64,000 nucleotides of DNA from Amblyomma americanum (Eukaryota; Arthropoda; Arachnida; Ixodida; Ixodidae). The stretch covers positions 27,400,999-27,464,998 of the forward strand of contig NC_135505.1 in the NCBI RefSeq assembly GCF_052857255.1, written 5' to 3'. The notes under the pieces are model-generated. The model worked only from the letters and a program-made list of their open reading frames with translations, ran no database searches and was not told the origin of the DNA. The first letter of the stretch is position 1; each line of letters starts with the position of its first letter. The position numbers and the translations under genes are program-made. Of this stretch, positions 32,043 through 42,894 are shown piece after piece.

Positions 32043-32612
32043 GCTTACGTACGCTATGCGCTAGAACTTTGCGGGACGTTACGTTGTGTGTAACACCGGC
32101 GCTTTTAGTTTAACGTACGCAAAGGCGATCGAACCGCAGTAACAGCACCGGGTGCCGAACTAAGACAATATTTTCTGCTTTTTGTTTAGTATAAGCCAGA
32201 AACAGCCAAGTCGTCCCGGGCTGGTAGTCAGGTCGGCCTTCCTGAATCCAAGACAAGACGATCCACTTCAAAACGACGCGTCTTGTTCGGCTTAGGGATG
32301 CCGCAGTTGCCGAACAAAACGATAAAGAGGTTAAATTTTTCACTAATCATTTCTGTTGCAGGTAAGATGAGGCGAAGCGAAAGCCCTCCGCGGAATTTGT
32401 AGGTATTAGCACGCCAAGAACGGCAGTAACAATGAAGAACTCACTCTGAAGCGGGCTACCTCATCACCGCTGGTCCTTAAGGGTAACGGAGCGGAGTCCA
32501 AGATAAAGCAAGAGTTGCAGGGGGCGGCAGAAGGATACGGATAATTAAAAAGGCATGGGAGAGGCATTCGATCTGCGCTGGGCGTAGTCAGGCTGATGAT
32601 GTTGATGATGAC
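32043..32612. other. Intron sequence with CGTACG-rich words
   Basis: No gene is seen. CGTACG-containing words occur at about 32047-32053 and 32111-32120 and recur at 33146-33290. They could belong to one decayed DNA transposon split by the LINE tail at 32613. Confidence 0.35.
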
Positions 32613-33145
32613 TTGGACGCCGTCATCTTATATGCATCAGCCATCTGGGATCCCCATCAAAACTATCTGAAGGCTAACCTCGAAAGAGTTCAAAATCGCG
32701 CTGTTAGATTCATTCATTCCGCATATTTATACGACATCAGTGTATCGTCTTTGAAAGCTGAAATTAACTTGTCGCTTCTTTCCCATCGCCGGCGCATTGC
32801 TAGCCTCTGCCTTTTTCACAAATTCTTCAACGGTTCATTGCACGAAGCACCCTACATCGTACGCCGCATGCACATATCTCAGCGCACTGGTCATCCGCTC
32901 CAAGTTGTCCGTCCACGCTCCCGTACTACTACATTCTCGGCCTCGTTTTTTGCCCGAGCAGCATCTGACTGGAACGGCCTTCCCCACCAAGTCGCCGCCA
33001 TTACCTGTCCATCAAGATTCCACCAGGAGATAACGCAGATGATGTTAGACTAGAACCTCATGTTATATCCGTAGCCCCACCCCTTATGTAATACCCCTGA
33101 ATTGGGGTCTTTAAGGAAATAAACTGAACTGAACTGAACTGAAAC
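32613..33145 (+). mobile_element. 5'-truncated LINE 3' end with GAACT-repeat tail
   Basis: The 146-codon ORF ending at 33053 gives the C-terminal domain of a CR1/jockey-type RT (VILYASAIWDPHQ, NRAVRFI, FFARAASDWNGLPHQV). A short 3' UTR with GGTCTTTAAGG and AATAAA follows, then an ACTGA-repeat tail (four units at about 33122-33143). Short repeated tails are characteristic of CR1-like LINEs. Everything upstream of the thumb is missing. Confidence 0.78.
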
Positions 33146-33599
33146 GTTAATCTCGCAGCGTACGTAAAAGCCAGGCATGCTAAACTCAAATTTTAGCGTA
33201 CAGTAGCCTAACGTACGCAAAATCTTGGTCTCTGTTAGCGTTTAGCGCATGCGCACTGCGCACCGTGCTATTTTTCACGTACGCAATCACTTTGCGTCTG
33301 TCTGCGTGCGCTGTATTAAAACGGCCTATTCATTGCATCCATGACCACTTCAAGCACTTAACAACTCCTACGTAAGGATAAACACCAACCGTCACCTGAA
33401 ATCTCTTCACAGGAAAAATGAAGTACTTAAAGTAAACAAAATAAACAAGTACGAAATTGAAGACTACGCTCGCTACCTCCCTCCATATGGTTATAGACGA
33501 ACTGGAAACGCATGCCCCACAGTGGCGTTAGCAACAGTTGCAACTCGAGGATGAGACTCCCCGGACCTGCAACATGCACTACCTGTCCCGTTCACTCAT
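33146..33599. other. 5' end of the TRAF-like intron; cluster of CGTACG palindromes
   Basis: There is no ORF. CGTACG-type words occur near 33159, 33212 and 33278, together with TTTAGCG words, much as in 32040-32120. The segment next to exon 1 should begin with the splice donor but reads ATGAGT instead of GTGAGT. Confidence 0.4.
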
Positions 33600-33884
33600 C
33601 TGTCTTTTCAGCAGGTCGTCGGCAGCCCATTCCTTCCATTCGACGTCTTCTTCCAGGCACTGCATGCCATCCATAGGACAGACGAGCCCGCCGTCCGGCG
33701 CGCACTGGTCGTAACAAGACACACACAAGGCGTGCATACAGGAAAGAAGTGCCGTCTTTGGGCGCACCAGAGAGCAGGCACTGCATGCTCTTACACGTGG
33801 AAGCGGCCCCACGAAGTGCAGCGGCCTCCAGTCGAGCTCTGGGGTGAACCCGACAACTGTGTATAGCCTACCTTCAGTAGCCAT
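33600..33884 (-). pseudogene. TRAF-like gene, exon 1 (RING finger)
   Basis: Starting at ATG 33884 in a fair context, 95 codons encode a RING domain with Cys34, Cys37, Cys49, His51, Cys54, Cys57, Cys69 and Asp72 (CSAC, CMHALCVSC, CPMD), then VEWKEWAADDLLKRQ. That ending is the usual one before the CWN motif, which opens exon 2 at 26690. The exon should therefore end with CAG at 33600. The next bases are ATGAGT where a consensus donor would be GTGAGT, a single G-to-A change at +1. Reading on gives only six more codons before a stop. RING domains of TRAF proteins act as E3 ubiquitin ligases. Together with the lesions in exon 2, the gene is judged dead. Confidence 0.78.
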
Positions 33885-34261
33885 CTTGTCTTACGTTATT
33901 CTAGCGCTCTGCCTCGAAAAAATGCTCCGCCACATCGACAAGGACCCTTCGTTATCAGCGTTTTTCACCCTCTCTCTTCTTCCCGTCGTCCGCCTCGAGC
34001 GCTGTTTCCGTTTCCTTGCCTGTCGAAAGGTCTGCTTCTCCGAGCCGGCCTTGTCGTTGCTAGCGTGTAGGCGCGCAGATATCGAATGCTGTCCATTACA
34101 GACCGAAATGGAAATTGTTGGGCGAGAGAAACGCGGAACTCCCAGTGCTGTGTCCAGCACATTTTTAAAGCTAATCTTTACTACTCCCCCCCCTCCCCCC
34201 CCCCCCGTATAGCTTCTTCGCCGTGTGCGCTGTGTGCGCGAGTTTGGCCATGAACCGAGGA
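33885..34261. other. 5' flank of the TRAF-like gene
   Basis: This would be the promoter region for the minus-strand TRAF-like gene. No TATA box is apparent. It includes a C-rich run at about 34186-34206. ORFs in this stretch are of no recognised family. Confidence 0.35.
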
Positions 34262-34430
34262 TCAGCGGTGAGGCGAAGCCCTCATGAGGTCGACCTCAAC
34301 CTAATGTCGTGAAGTGAGGTTATGGTGATGTCAGCGATGGCTCAAAATTTTGTGAGTGAGGTCAGCAAATCAGACCTCAACCTCACGCGTGAGCTTGAGG
34401 CTGAGTGAGGCCGTCATTGAGTGATGACGA
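34262..34430. repeat. GAGGTC/GACCTC-rich repeat
   Basis: The words GAGGT and ACCTC recur many times in both orientations (for example TGAGGTCGACCTCAACCT and AGACCTCAACCTCACGCG). This gives the segment a strong tendency to form hairpins. A similar GAGGTTGAGGGGAGGTCC lies at 35715-35735. It may be part of a miniature inverted-repeat element, but clear ends were not found. Confidence 0.45.
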
Positions 34431-35754
34431 ATTTTTCACATCGAGACTTTTTGCAGTTGCCACGCCTTACTCCGACGAGTGCCGCTGCCGAAGCGGAGTT
34501 GCAGCGCATCACCGCAGTGTTCATGCGATGACGCTCGGTGTTCGGTTTCCCCTGTTTGGACAACCGGATGCCACAGTTTCCTCTTAGCTTCCGGTGCTGC
34601 TCCTAAATGTCCGTTCAGTTCAAGCCTACAGGAAGACGCAGCCCTCTGCTCTTCCCGGAAGGAGTGCTACTGTCACAGCACGTCGCTCTCCTTCCCACTT
34701 GCCCCGCTGGCGTAGCACCCGGCTGAATGCCTGTCGGCTCAAACTCCCGGGAGCGCGGAAAGCAGGTAACTCACGTTGACTCGCGGTACCTTTGTTTGAT
34801 GCCGCAATCAAATAAGTTCCGTCCAACAAGCGCGCAATAAACCCGTCGAAGGACTGATGGCCCCAAGCAAGACTGCTTCGTGTTCATGCTCGTTGCCGGC
34901 GCTGACATCTTATCTCTTGCCTTGGAGTCGAATTAAGGTGATCCCGCTGTACATTACAAGCCTACTTAAGAGAAACTGAAGTAGTCGGCACAGGCGAGAG
35001 AATGTGATTCAGGTGGTTCCAAACAAGGGCGCCCGCAGATTTGAGTAAAAAAGAACGAAGCTAGAAAAACCTGTATAACACCATAGAACCTTTTGATCGG
35101 AGACTTTCCCTTTTGAATCTCACACCAATTCGGTATACTCCCTTTCCATGTTGCAAGCAGTTGCAAATATAATTTCAATTTTTAATGCTTCCGAATAACC
35201 TATTTTTTGGTGTGCGGCTCCCTGTTCCTTCTCAGAAATTCACTTATTATGCCGAAACACCGAAGCACGAAGTGAACGTACCAGCATAGCGGTGTTGCAG
35301 TCGCAAAAAAAAGCAAAACTACCTTGAATGTACGTTGATCTGGTAGCTGACTTCTGTTCCTTTTTTTTAATGAAGATGCGTGAATGAAACTGATTACATT
35401 CTCGCGCTGTGCTGCTGAGTCGCTGTTTCAAACCTTGTGATATGACGTTTAAAGGGGCACACTGTTGTTCGCTTCTGTTTTTAGTGTGCGCTTTTTGTTT
35501 GTATATTTCTAATCATTTGCTTTTTTCTTTTCTCGTATGGGATCAGTTAGGTTGGCGGCCTGCCTTGCAGACGGCCAGGCACTACACGTTATCTTTCCTT
35601 TAACTATTTAGCAGAGACCCATCGTTCTCCTTAAACGGCTTCGCAGAATGCTCGCGCGGCGCTCGTGGGTAAAAAGCTTCGAGGATGCCGGCGTACACCA
35701 TTGATTATCTTTTTGAGGTTGAGGGGAGGTCCAGATTTTTGAGGTCCAATGCCC
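34431..35754. other. No recognised gene
   Basis: Short ORFs only, none of a known family. From 34800 on the sequence is A+T-rich. Nothing further can be supported. Confidence 0.35.
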
Positions 35755-36635
35755 ACCTCTGATCCGCAGTATATGTCGCGCGAGAGTTGAGATGCGGACG
35801 GGAGGGAATATGCACAGCAGCAACTCCCCGCTTTGCACTACATGATGCATCGGCGTAAAATATGCTCCCTTCTGGGAGATACGCAGCTGATACCGAAGGT
35901 AAAACAGTAGAGCGATTGTCTGTGTGCTGAAATTATGTCCACGGAGGGAGTGTCTTTAAACGATGAAGTTGTAGAGACTGTTTTCGAGCTCTTTTTGTCA
36001 CCTGTTGGTCGGTAAGTTCGCTGAGTGTATTATGTTGGGCGAACTCCTGAAGCTCGGGTATTGGTGTTAAACGAGACAGATATCTTGCGGCGCGCATAGC
36101 CTCACGATTGATACATTCAAAGGACACCCACTGCCTAAGGGTGAGATCTTGAAATTATGCCTGTTATGATATCCGTAGCTCAAGTATAGAGCACACAAGC
36201 TGGCGATCCGTAAGAGCACGCGCGCCACCAGAGCGCATAGCTGGGCGAGTAATCGTACCTAGAGTAGTGTGAGCCGCCGATTTACAAGTGGCTGTCAGCC
36301 ACGGGGCTCCCGTCCCACATGTATGAAAGAGAAGGCCAAGAATACGAACACTTTTTACCTGAGGAATCGGAGAACTATCTATCGTGAAATGTAAAGGGCG
36401 AGCTTTCCGTGAGCAGGCTTTATTTTCAATGCGATTGAAGCATGACTAATTAGGCGTGAGGGTGTTAGACCCAGTGGTGGGATGCAAGCTGTCGGCAAAT
36501 CCAGTGCCTGCTGGAAGATCGACTGATGCGTAGACGCATCTGGGTGACAGCACCGCAAGGTTATATTATCGGCATACGCAAGTACACTGTGGCAGCTCGA
36601 CGTTGCTTGAATGCATCTATAAGATATTTTAGAGG
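35755..36635 (-). mobile_element. I-like LINE fragment: RT thumb to start of RNase H, minus strand
   Basis: Minus-strand translation matches the complete LINE at 37666-42890. AYADNITLRCCHPDAS (YADN in place of YADD) is near 36570, then the template-binding region, then INREAMRAARYLSRLTPIPE (near 36100) and LQLHRLKTLPPW. It ends in the first RNase H motif (YADAS). It is broken by frameshifts and truncated at both ends. It is related to, but clearly older than, the plus-strand copy. Confidence 0.75.
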
Positions 36636-37017
36636 CCCATACCATGCTTAAACCTACTAAACAGCCTACAGAACACGAACTGTGGTGGAAGTACGTACAG
36701 ATGTATTAAAGACTTCCTGGCCAAAGGCACGGTCAATATGAAGGTAGGCACGACCAAATCACAACCCATAAGGATGGGCGACATAGGTACCCCCCAAGGT
36801 GCAATGTTATCCCAATTTCTGCTTAACAGAGCCATAGTGTGGCTCTTACAGAAACTCTGCGCCATACAACGCATCAAACATACATGCACTCTACCCTGAC
36901 CACATTACAACGTAGACTAAAAGCCGCAAGAGAGGAGAAATACGACAGCGCTGCAGGAAGCTGCAAACACAGCATGCAGAAGAATGCAGCCTGACATGTG
37001 CCCCGAACAAGTGCCAA
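36636..37017 (+). mobile_element. I-like LINE RT fragment, plus strand
   Basis: The plus-strand frame gives NTNCGGSTYRCIKDFLAKG and IGTPQGAMLSQFLLNRA, the RT block containing the GxPQG motif, then AANTACRRMQPDMCPEQVP, corresponding to the region after the catalytic YADD. The YADD itself is deleted or degraded. It joins directly to a different LINE at about 37018. Confidence 0.65.
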
Positions 37018-37665
37018 GAAACTATAAAGCCTTTCGGAAAGACCGCGACAGAACAGGTGGCGGAGTGGCTATACTGTTCAAAAGCTCACCTCAGATTTTA
37101 AAACTGCCTGATGTCGCTACAGTTGAAGCTGTCTTTTGTAAAGTATACGCTACAAATTTCCGATATATCCTTGGACCTATCTATAGGCCTCCCGGTTCCT
37201 CTGTCGCTGTCTTGGATGAAGTTTGCTACACGAAACCAGACAAGTTAATTTTAGTTGGAGATTTCAACTTACCGAAAATGAACTGGGCTACTTTTTCTGT
37301 TCAATCTTTGCGCGCAGTAGGAGATGCACTGCTTGATATCATGTTTCATTGCGATCTTTGAAAGGTGTTTTTCCGTGTGATTGGAAAACTGCTAGAATTA
37401 AGCCTTTGTATAAAGTGGAGAGAAGACGTGTATTGAAAATTATAACCCTATTTCATTACCCTCTACAACGTGCAAATTATTAGATAATATCATTCATAAG
37501 CATCTAACTAATTTCCTCGATGAGAATAATGTACTGACAGATGTTCAACATGGGTTCAGACGAGGGTATTCAACATGCACTCAGCAGGTCGAAACCAGCT
37601 ATGGTTTTGCTATAGCAATCAACAAAGAAAAACAAGCAGATGTTATCTTCATTGACTTTCATCTT
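37018..37665 (+). mobile_element. CR1-like LINE, left part (endonuclease and start of RT)
   Basis: The frame gives the second half of an AP endonuclease (FRKDRDRTGGGVAILF, GPIYRPPGSS, LILVGDFNLPKMNW). After an internal deletion it gives RT (ENYNPISLPSTTCKLLD, VQHGFRRGYSTCTQQV, ADVIFIDF). The RT ends exactly at motif A, where the next LINE has inserted. The other half of the host appears to resume at 42895. The ORF 36984-37361 fuses two unrelated fragments and is not a real protein. Confidence 0.7.
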
Positions 37666-37907
37666 GGACGAAGACCTAGTGGGTGGCTACGTGTCTGCTT
37701 CTAGTCTGTGTTTTCGCTCTTCGCTGTCTTCTCGCGTGTGGCGTGGGTCGGATAGTGCCCTCCGTGAGACCGAATGCTGACGACGCCCCTGCAGAGAAAT
37801 TCCCGGCACGGCGGGCACATTCTCAAGTGATAAAACCCAACCGGAACCCTCAGGGGCAAGCTAGGCTTAGCTTGGCGCTGCCGAGCGAGGCAGCGCTATG
37901 CGTCTGC

Positions 37908-39326
37908 ATGGATTCTGCGTTGTCGACGACGGCTACGCGGATGCCCGCTGTGTTGCCACCTGACGCAGCCTCCACGTCCACGCAATCGTCAGCGCCTCTG
38001 GGCCTCCAGCCTGCGCCGTCTTCGGATGCTACGACTTTGGCCTGTGACATGGACTGCTCTGCCGCCTCCGTGCCCGTGGCACTCCCTCAAGAAACTGTGC
38101 CCGTCGCGCCAGTTCAGTATTCCCACCAAGGGCCATCACCAGCGTCTGAGCCTCCTCCACAGATGCCTCCCGTGAGTCAAGGCTCTCTTCCGCCTGCTGC
38201 GAACTCGCTCCGCGTTACCATCAAGCCTACATTGCGCTTTGATATGACTGCCATCCCTGCCCGGAATGTTCAAGCCACAATTGACCATGCCCTTGGCTCT
38301 TCGAACTACTGCGGGTTTGTGGTCCATCGCCCATCGAACACCATCACGGTAAACTTGTCATTCTTGATGGACGCCCAGAAACTTTGCGCAGTTACGCGGA
38401 TCCCCCTGGATGACAGCAAGCATGTCCCGGTGCAAATATATTTTGCATCTGGCCCTGACACACTCCGCTGCATGGTTTATCATGTCAACAGCACGAGCCC
38501 TCCCGAGGAGGTGCGCGCAAATATTCGCTGCTCAACTCATGTTGTACTGCAAGCAAGGCCTATGGGTCGCCGGGGCTCATACCTGCTCATCCTGCAAGGC
38601 CCGTTGACTCTCCCGAAGTACCTTACCTACTACGGTGCGATCGTCAAACCACAGCCCTTCCGACCTCGTCGTATTTTTTGCTATCACTGCCACAAAGAAG
38701 GACATATGCAAAATACCTGCCCTAATCCAGCAGCTGTGGCCGACATGAATGAACCAACAGCTCATTGTGCCCTGTGCAAATCGCCGGACCATGACATTCG
38801 CTCCCCCGCTTGTCCAAAGAAGAAGCAAGCGAAGAAGTTTCACAAGTCGCCTGCAAAAATGGATGTTCCTACAAGTAATCTCTTTGCAACTCTCGCATGT
38901 GACGACAACGACTTCCCTGAACTTCCTTTATCTGAGCCTGCTGCTCACCATACGTCTCCTCGCCAGCGTACATATGCACAAGCAGCTCACCTTCCCGGAT
39001 CAAATGGTACGCCAAAACGTCCAGTGCATCCATCACATGTGGATACCACAGATGAAGACACAGCTTTAGACAAAGCAATCGCGGAGGCTCGCCGCCGACT
39101 AGACGAACTGACCCCGCGCCGGGAACAGCGTCGTTCTCAATCCTCTCGAAGAATTCTCATAACTCGGGAGCAATCATCAGAGGAATCATCTAGGGTATGC
39201 ACTGGCCCACAATCAGGTGCCGACCACCTGTTAGCCGTGACTACCCCGACAGTGGATAAGATATTAGCGCTGATGAAGCAGGTGACATCCCTCATCGTGG
39301 AAGCTCTTCGGCCTCGTCATGGATAG
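37908..39326 (+). CDS. I-like LINE ORF1 protein with CCHC zinc knuckles
   Basis: The reading frame is open from 37683, but the first ATG with a sensible N-terminus is at 37908 (472 codons); upstream codons are probably leader. A long Pro/Ala/Ser-rich N-terminal part is followed by a conserved gag-like core (VHRPSNTITVNLSFLM, GSYLLILQGPLTLPKYL). Two zinc knuckles follow (CYHCHKEGHMQNTC and CALCKSPDHDIRSPAC), then a basic, Ser-rich tail. ORF1 proteins of I-type LINEs bind the element RNA and form the particle needed for target-primed reverse transcription. The stop overlaps the ORF2 start codon, suggesting termination-reinitiation. Confidence 0.8.
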   Translation: MDSALSTTATRMPAVLPPDAASTSTQSSAPLGLQPAPSSDATTLACDMDCSAASVPVALPQETVPVAPVQYSHQGPSPASEPPPQMPPVSQGSLPPAANSLRVTIKPTLRFDMTAIPARNVQATIDHALGSSNYCGFVVHRPSNTITVNLSFLMDAQKLCAVTRIPLDDSKHVPVQIYFASGPDTLRCMVYHVNSTSPPEEVRANIRCSTHVVLQARPMGRRGSYLLILQGPLTLPKYLTYYGAIVKPQPFRPRRIFCYHCHKEGHMQNTCPNPAAVADMNEPTAHCALCKSPDHDIRSPACPKKKQAKKFHKSPAKMDVPTSNLFATLACDDNDFPELPLSEPAAHHTSPRQRTYAQAAHLPGSNGTPKRPVHPSHVDTTDEDTALDKAIAEARRRLDELTPRREQRRSQSSRRILITREQSSEESSRVCTGPQSGADHLLAVTTPTVDKILALMKQVTSLIVEALRPRHG

Positions 39327-42300
39327 CGCATCATCATCGGTGGTGGTGCAGTGGAACTGTCGAGGATTCGCTATTAAGGCCTCTGAAGTGAACATCCGCC
39401 TTCGCGACGGAAAGCTGAGGCCATGGGCGTTCCTACTGCAAGAGCATAATGCACTCCCACGCCTTTCAGGTTTCTGCGCATACCATTCACCATCTATCCC
39501 TGATCGCCGTTGCACCGCCTCCTCCCTCAGCCCTGGTAAATCTGCAATTTATATCACAGTTCAGTTCCGCACACACCGCTCGACCTTTCACGGTGGTGCA
39601 ACACACGTCAAGAGGTTGTCGCCCTTCTCGTAAAACCTGCACGCACACCCCTTATTTTAGTTTCTTTTTATAGTCGTCCTGGCTCCGCATCTCCCAGTCT
39701 GGGATGGGTTCGTTTTCTACGTTCTACCAGCTCGGGTATCCCTATTCTAGTTGGTGATGACTTCAACGGCGCACACACTGCGTGGGGTTATCCATCGGAT
39801 TCCTCAAGGGGTTCACACATCCAAGGGAGCTTTTCGGATCATTCCTTTCAACTTTTAAACCACCCGAATACTTCTACCCGCCCATGAGGTGGCCCGTATT
39901 CACCTGATTTGACTTGGTGGTTAGGCCCCGGTAGCCCTCGTGGGCTGTTGATTCTGATACTTGGGGCAGCGATCACAGCCCTATTTTTATCTCCCTCACG
40001 CCTACGCGTCTAGGGAAAATACGCCGCACTGTACGAATAACATCATGGGGCTCTGTACGCGCAGACAATCATTTATCTACATTCAACCCCTCTTCAGCAT
40101 TGTCTACTCTATCTGCTGTTCTCGCTACTCACACTATTACCACTACTGTAAATGAAGATGACCCAAACCCGGACATACATCTCTTGAATCTGTGGGCTCT
40201 TCGTCGCCAGGCGGATCTTTACGCTACTCGTCACCCCGATGACCCTTCGGCTCTTCCTACTCTTCACCGCGCTACCGCACGGGCGCGGCGCTATGCAAAG
40301 CGGCTAGGCAGGCAACGCTGGGCTGCATGGTGTGCCCGCCTGTCCTCTACGCAGGGCAATCGAGATCTTTGGAGAGTGTTTCACGCCATGGAACGCCCTT
40401 CTCAGGTTGCAGATTACACAGAGAGCATTCGCCTCGCGCTCAATGTGGATGAGGACACATTTGCACAACAAGCGGCCCGTCAATTTTTTCCAAACCATGA
40501 CTGCACCACTACGTCTCCACTTGACTTATCGGTAACAGAGCCCCCCGATGGGATTACTTCTGACCTCACCATGGCAGAGCTGCTGGCCTCCATTGACCGT
40601 TTAAAAACTACTACTACTCCCGGGCAAGACGGCATACCTAACTCCTTATTCCGTAACTTGGAAGGGAGGGCTTTGGAAACCCTACTTGATACTTTTAACG
40701 AAGTGTGGCTTTCTGGCGTCATGCCGGGAGACTGGAAGCATTCTATTGTGGTTCCAATACCCAAGTCAGGTCAGCCTCCAGTATCTCTCTCGGCTCTTCG
40801 TCCAATTTCCCTTACCCCTACCATCTGCAAGCTTTATGAAAACATTCTAGCCGCACGCTTATCATGGTGGCTGGAATCCCATGATTGTTACCCAGATTCC
40901 CAAATTGGTTTCCGCCCGCAAATTGGAACGGAGGACGGCCTTGCTACTTTGGCTGCTGACGTGCTTGACCACTCTCCACAGAGTCACCTTGTACGAACCG
41001 TAATCGCTACAGACATAACAAAGGCATATGACAACATCCTTCACTCTGCCATTCTTGCCTCCCTTCAAACTCTTGGTCTCCCTCACCGGTTCCTCCTCTC
41101 CATTCACGCCTTTTTAGCAAATCGAACCTTCAGCGTGCGTGTCCACGGAAAGCCCTTTGGTAATTTCACTTCCAATAGGGGAGTGCCGCAGGGCTCCGTT
41201 CTCGCCCCCACATTATTTAATGGGGCGTTAATTCCTCTTGTTCGAGCCCTAGAGACCATCCCTTCTATCCGCGTGCTTGCATATGCCGATGATATCACCT
41301 TGTGGTGCTGTCATCCAGATGCGTCTATTCATCAGGCGGTCCTTCAACACGCGCTGGATGTATTGACATCTCGCCTCCAACCTCTGGGTCTAACACTCTC
41401 TCCTACTAAATCATGTTTCATTCGAATTAGAAATAAAGCCGCCTTACGGAAAGCTCCCCCTTTAAATTGTACGGTGCATAATTCTCTGATTCCTCAGGTA
41501 GAAACTGTTCGTATTCTTGGTCTTCTCCTCCATACATCTGAGACTGGCACCCCGTGGCTGACAGCCACCCGTAAATCGGCTCACGCTACTCTAGGTCTGA
41601 TTCGTCGCATAGCTATGCGCTCTGGTGGCGCACGTGCTCATACGGCCCGCCAGCTTGTGCGCTCTATCCTTCAGCCACGGATAGTATATCAGGCTCAATT
41701 TCAACGTCTCACCCGCAGCCAGTGGGACTCCCTTGAAGCTATCAATCGTGAGGCTATGCGCGTCATAACATATCTGCCTCGTTTAACACCCATACCTGTG
41801 CTACAGGAGTTCGCCCAACTTAATACACTCAGTGAAATCATCGACCAACGGGTGGCAAATAGAGCTCGAAAACAGTCTCTCAAACTTCATCGTTTAAAGA
41901 CACTTCCACCGTGGTCCTATTGCCAGCTCACTGACAATCGCCCCACTGTTTCCCCGTCGGTATCAGCAGCGTAGCTGCCTGAAGGGTGCATATTATACAC
42001 GGATGCATCTCGTTCTGCAGAGAGGGAAGTTATTGCTGTGTATAGTCCATCTCATCCGCATCTCAACTCTCGCGCGACGTATACTGCGGATACGTGCACT
42101 CCCCTGGCATTGGAACTTGAAGCCATTTACAATGCCATTGCTTCCCTTCCGCTCGTTCCAACATTCAATACAGTTCACATTTACACCGACTCCCGCGCCG
42201 CCCTTAAACAGCTTAAGGCTGTTCGACGAACGTTCCAGATTTCACAATCTATTCATGTGCTCTGCGCAAAGTATCCATGTCCTGTGCGCATACACTGGAT

Positions 42301-42790
42301 TCGCGGCCATGCCCAGGATTCACATAACATTCAAGCGGATGCTATGACTCATCTTCATACATTAGACGATCCGCCACCTTCCCCTCTTCCCCCAGATCCG
42401 TTCCTGTCCCACGTTTCCGATTCCGAAGTTCTGCGCCAGCGAACACGCGCTCTAATTCCTCCGTGTTCGCACCCTCTCCCCCGTAGTCTTACTCGGCAGG
42501 AGGAGGTATCCGTGCGCCGGATTCGGGCAGGGGCGGCTCTGACACCATCTGTCCGTCATCGGTGGCGTGCCAAAGATCTGCCACTACCTGACAGATGCCC
42601 TCACTGTAGCGCTGCACCGGACATATGTGATGTGCGTCACTTGTTGTGGACGTGCCCAGCGACGGCTGCTATCTGAAAACGGCTCCTCAGGGAGGTGGGC
42701 CTGCGGTGGAACCGCGAAAGTGACTTCTTGAAGTGGACAATAGACAACCGTTTCATTAACAACCTCTGCGACTACCTCAGCGCAACGGTT
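39319..42790 (+). pseudogene. I-like LINE ORF2 (AP endonuclease, RT, RNase H), lightly damaged
   Basis: The endonuclease opens well (VVVQWNCRGFAIKASE, FLLQEHN) but is frameshifted after about 39600. GDDFNGAHTAWGY near 39750 lies in another frame. From 40100 to 41974 the RT is continuous: AYDNILHSAILASLQ motif A, GVPQGSVLAPTLFNG, and intact YADD at 41282-41293. A TAG at 41972-41974 precedes RNase H (YTDAS, LELEAIYNAI, IYTDSRAAL, RGHAQDSHNIQADAM), which continues in the same frame. A final zinc-binding piece (CPHC ... HLLWTC) ends at a second stop near 42676. Remaining C-terminal residues extend to about 42790. Confidence 0.78.
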
Positions 42791-42894
42791 CTTCACTCCT
42801 TCTTTTAACTTTCAATCCCGTGCATTCCTTCCCCCCTTTCATTTTTCAACTTATGCCTCATGGCACACTTCTCGAATAAAAAAAAAAGAACCGT

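Larger units (their letters stand above)
37666..42890 (+). mobile_element. I-like LINE, nearly full length
   Basis: A leader, an intact ORF1 with zinc knuckles, an ORF2 with endonuclease, RT and RNase H, a short 3' UTR and a poly(A)-like tail (GAATAAAAAAAAAAG at about 42877-42890). ORF1 and ORF2 overlap through ATGGATAG at 39319-39326. The RT domain is complete with YADD; the endonuclease is frameshifted and RNase H is separated by a stop. It sits inside a CR1-like LINE that flanks it on both sides. A fragment of the same or a sister family lies at 35755-36635 in reverse. Confidence 0.8.

Noticed and set aside
40304..40498. Small ORFs on the opposite strand of LINE and Gypsy genes throughout
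   Set aside because: They mirror strongly conserved codons and have no independent support.
42003..42347. 114-codon ORF overlapping the LINE RNase H
   Set aside because: It is an alternative frame of RNase H. The similar peptide at 35608-35850 (-) arises because the same region lies there in reverse.
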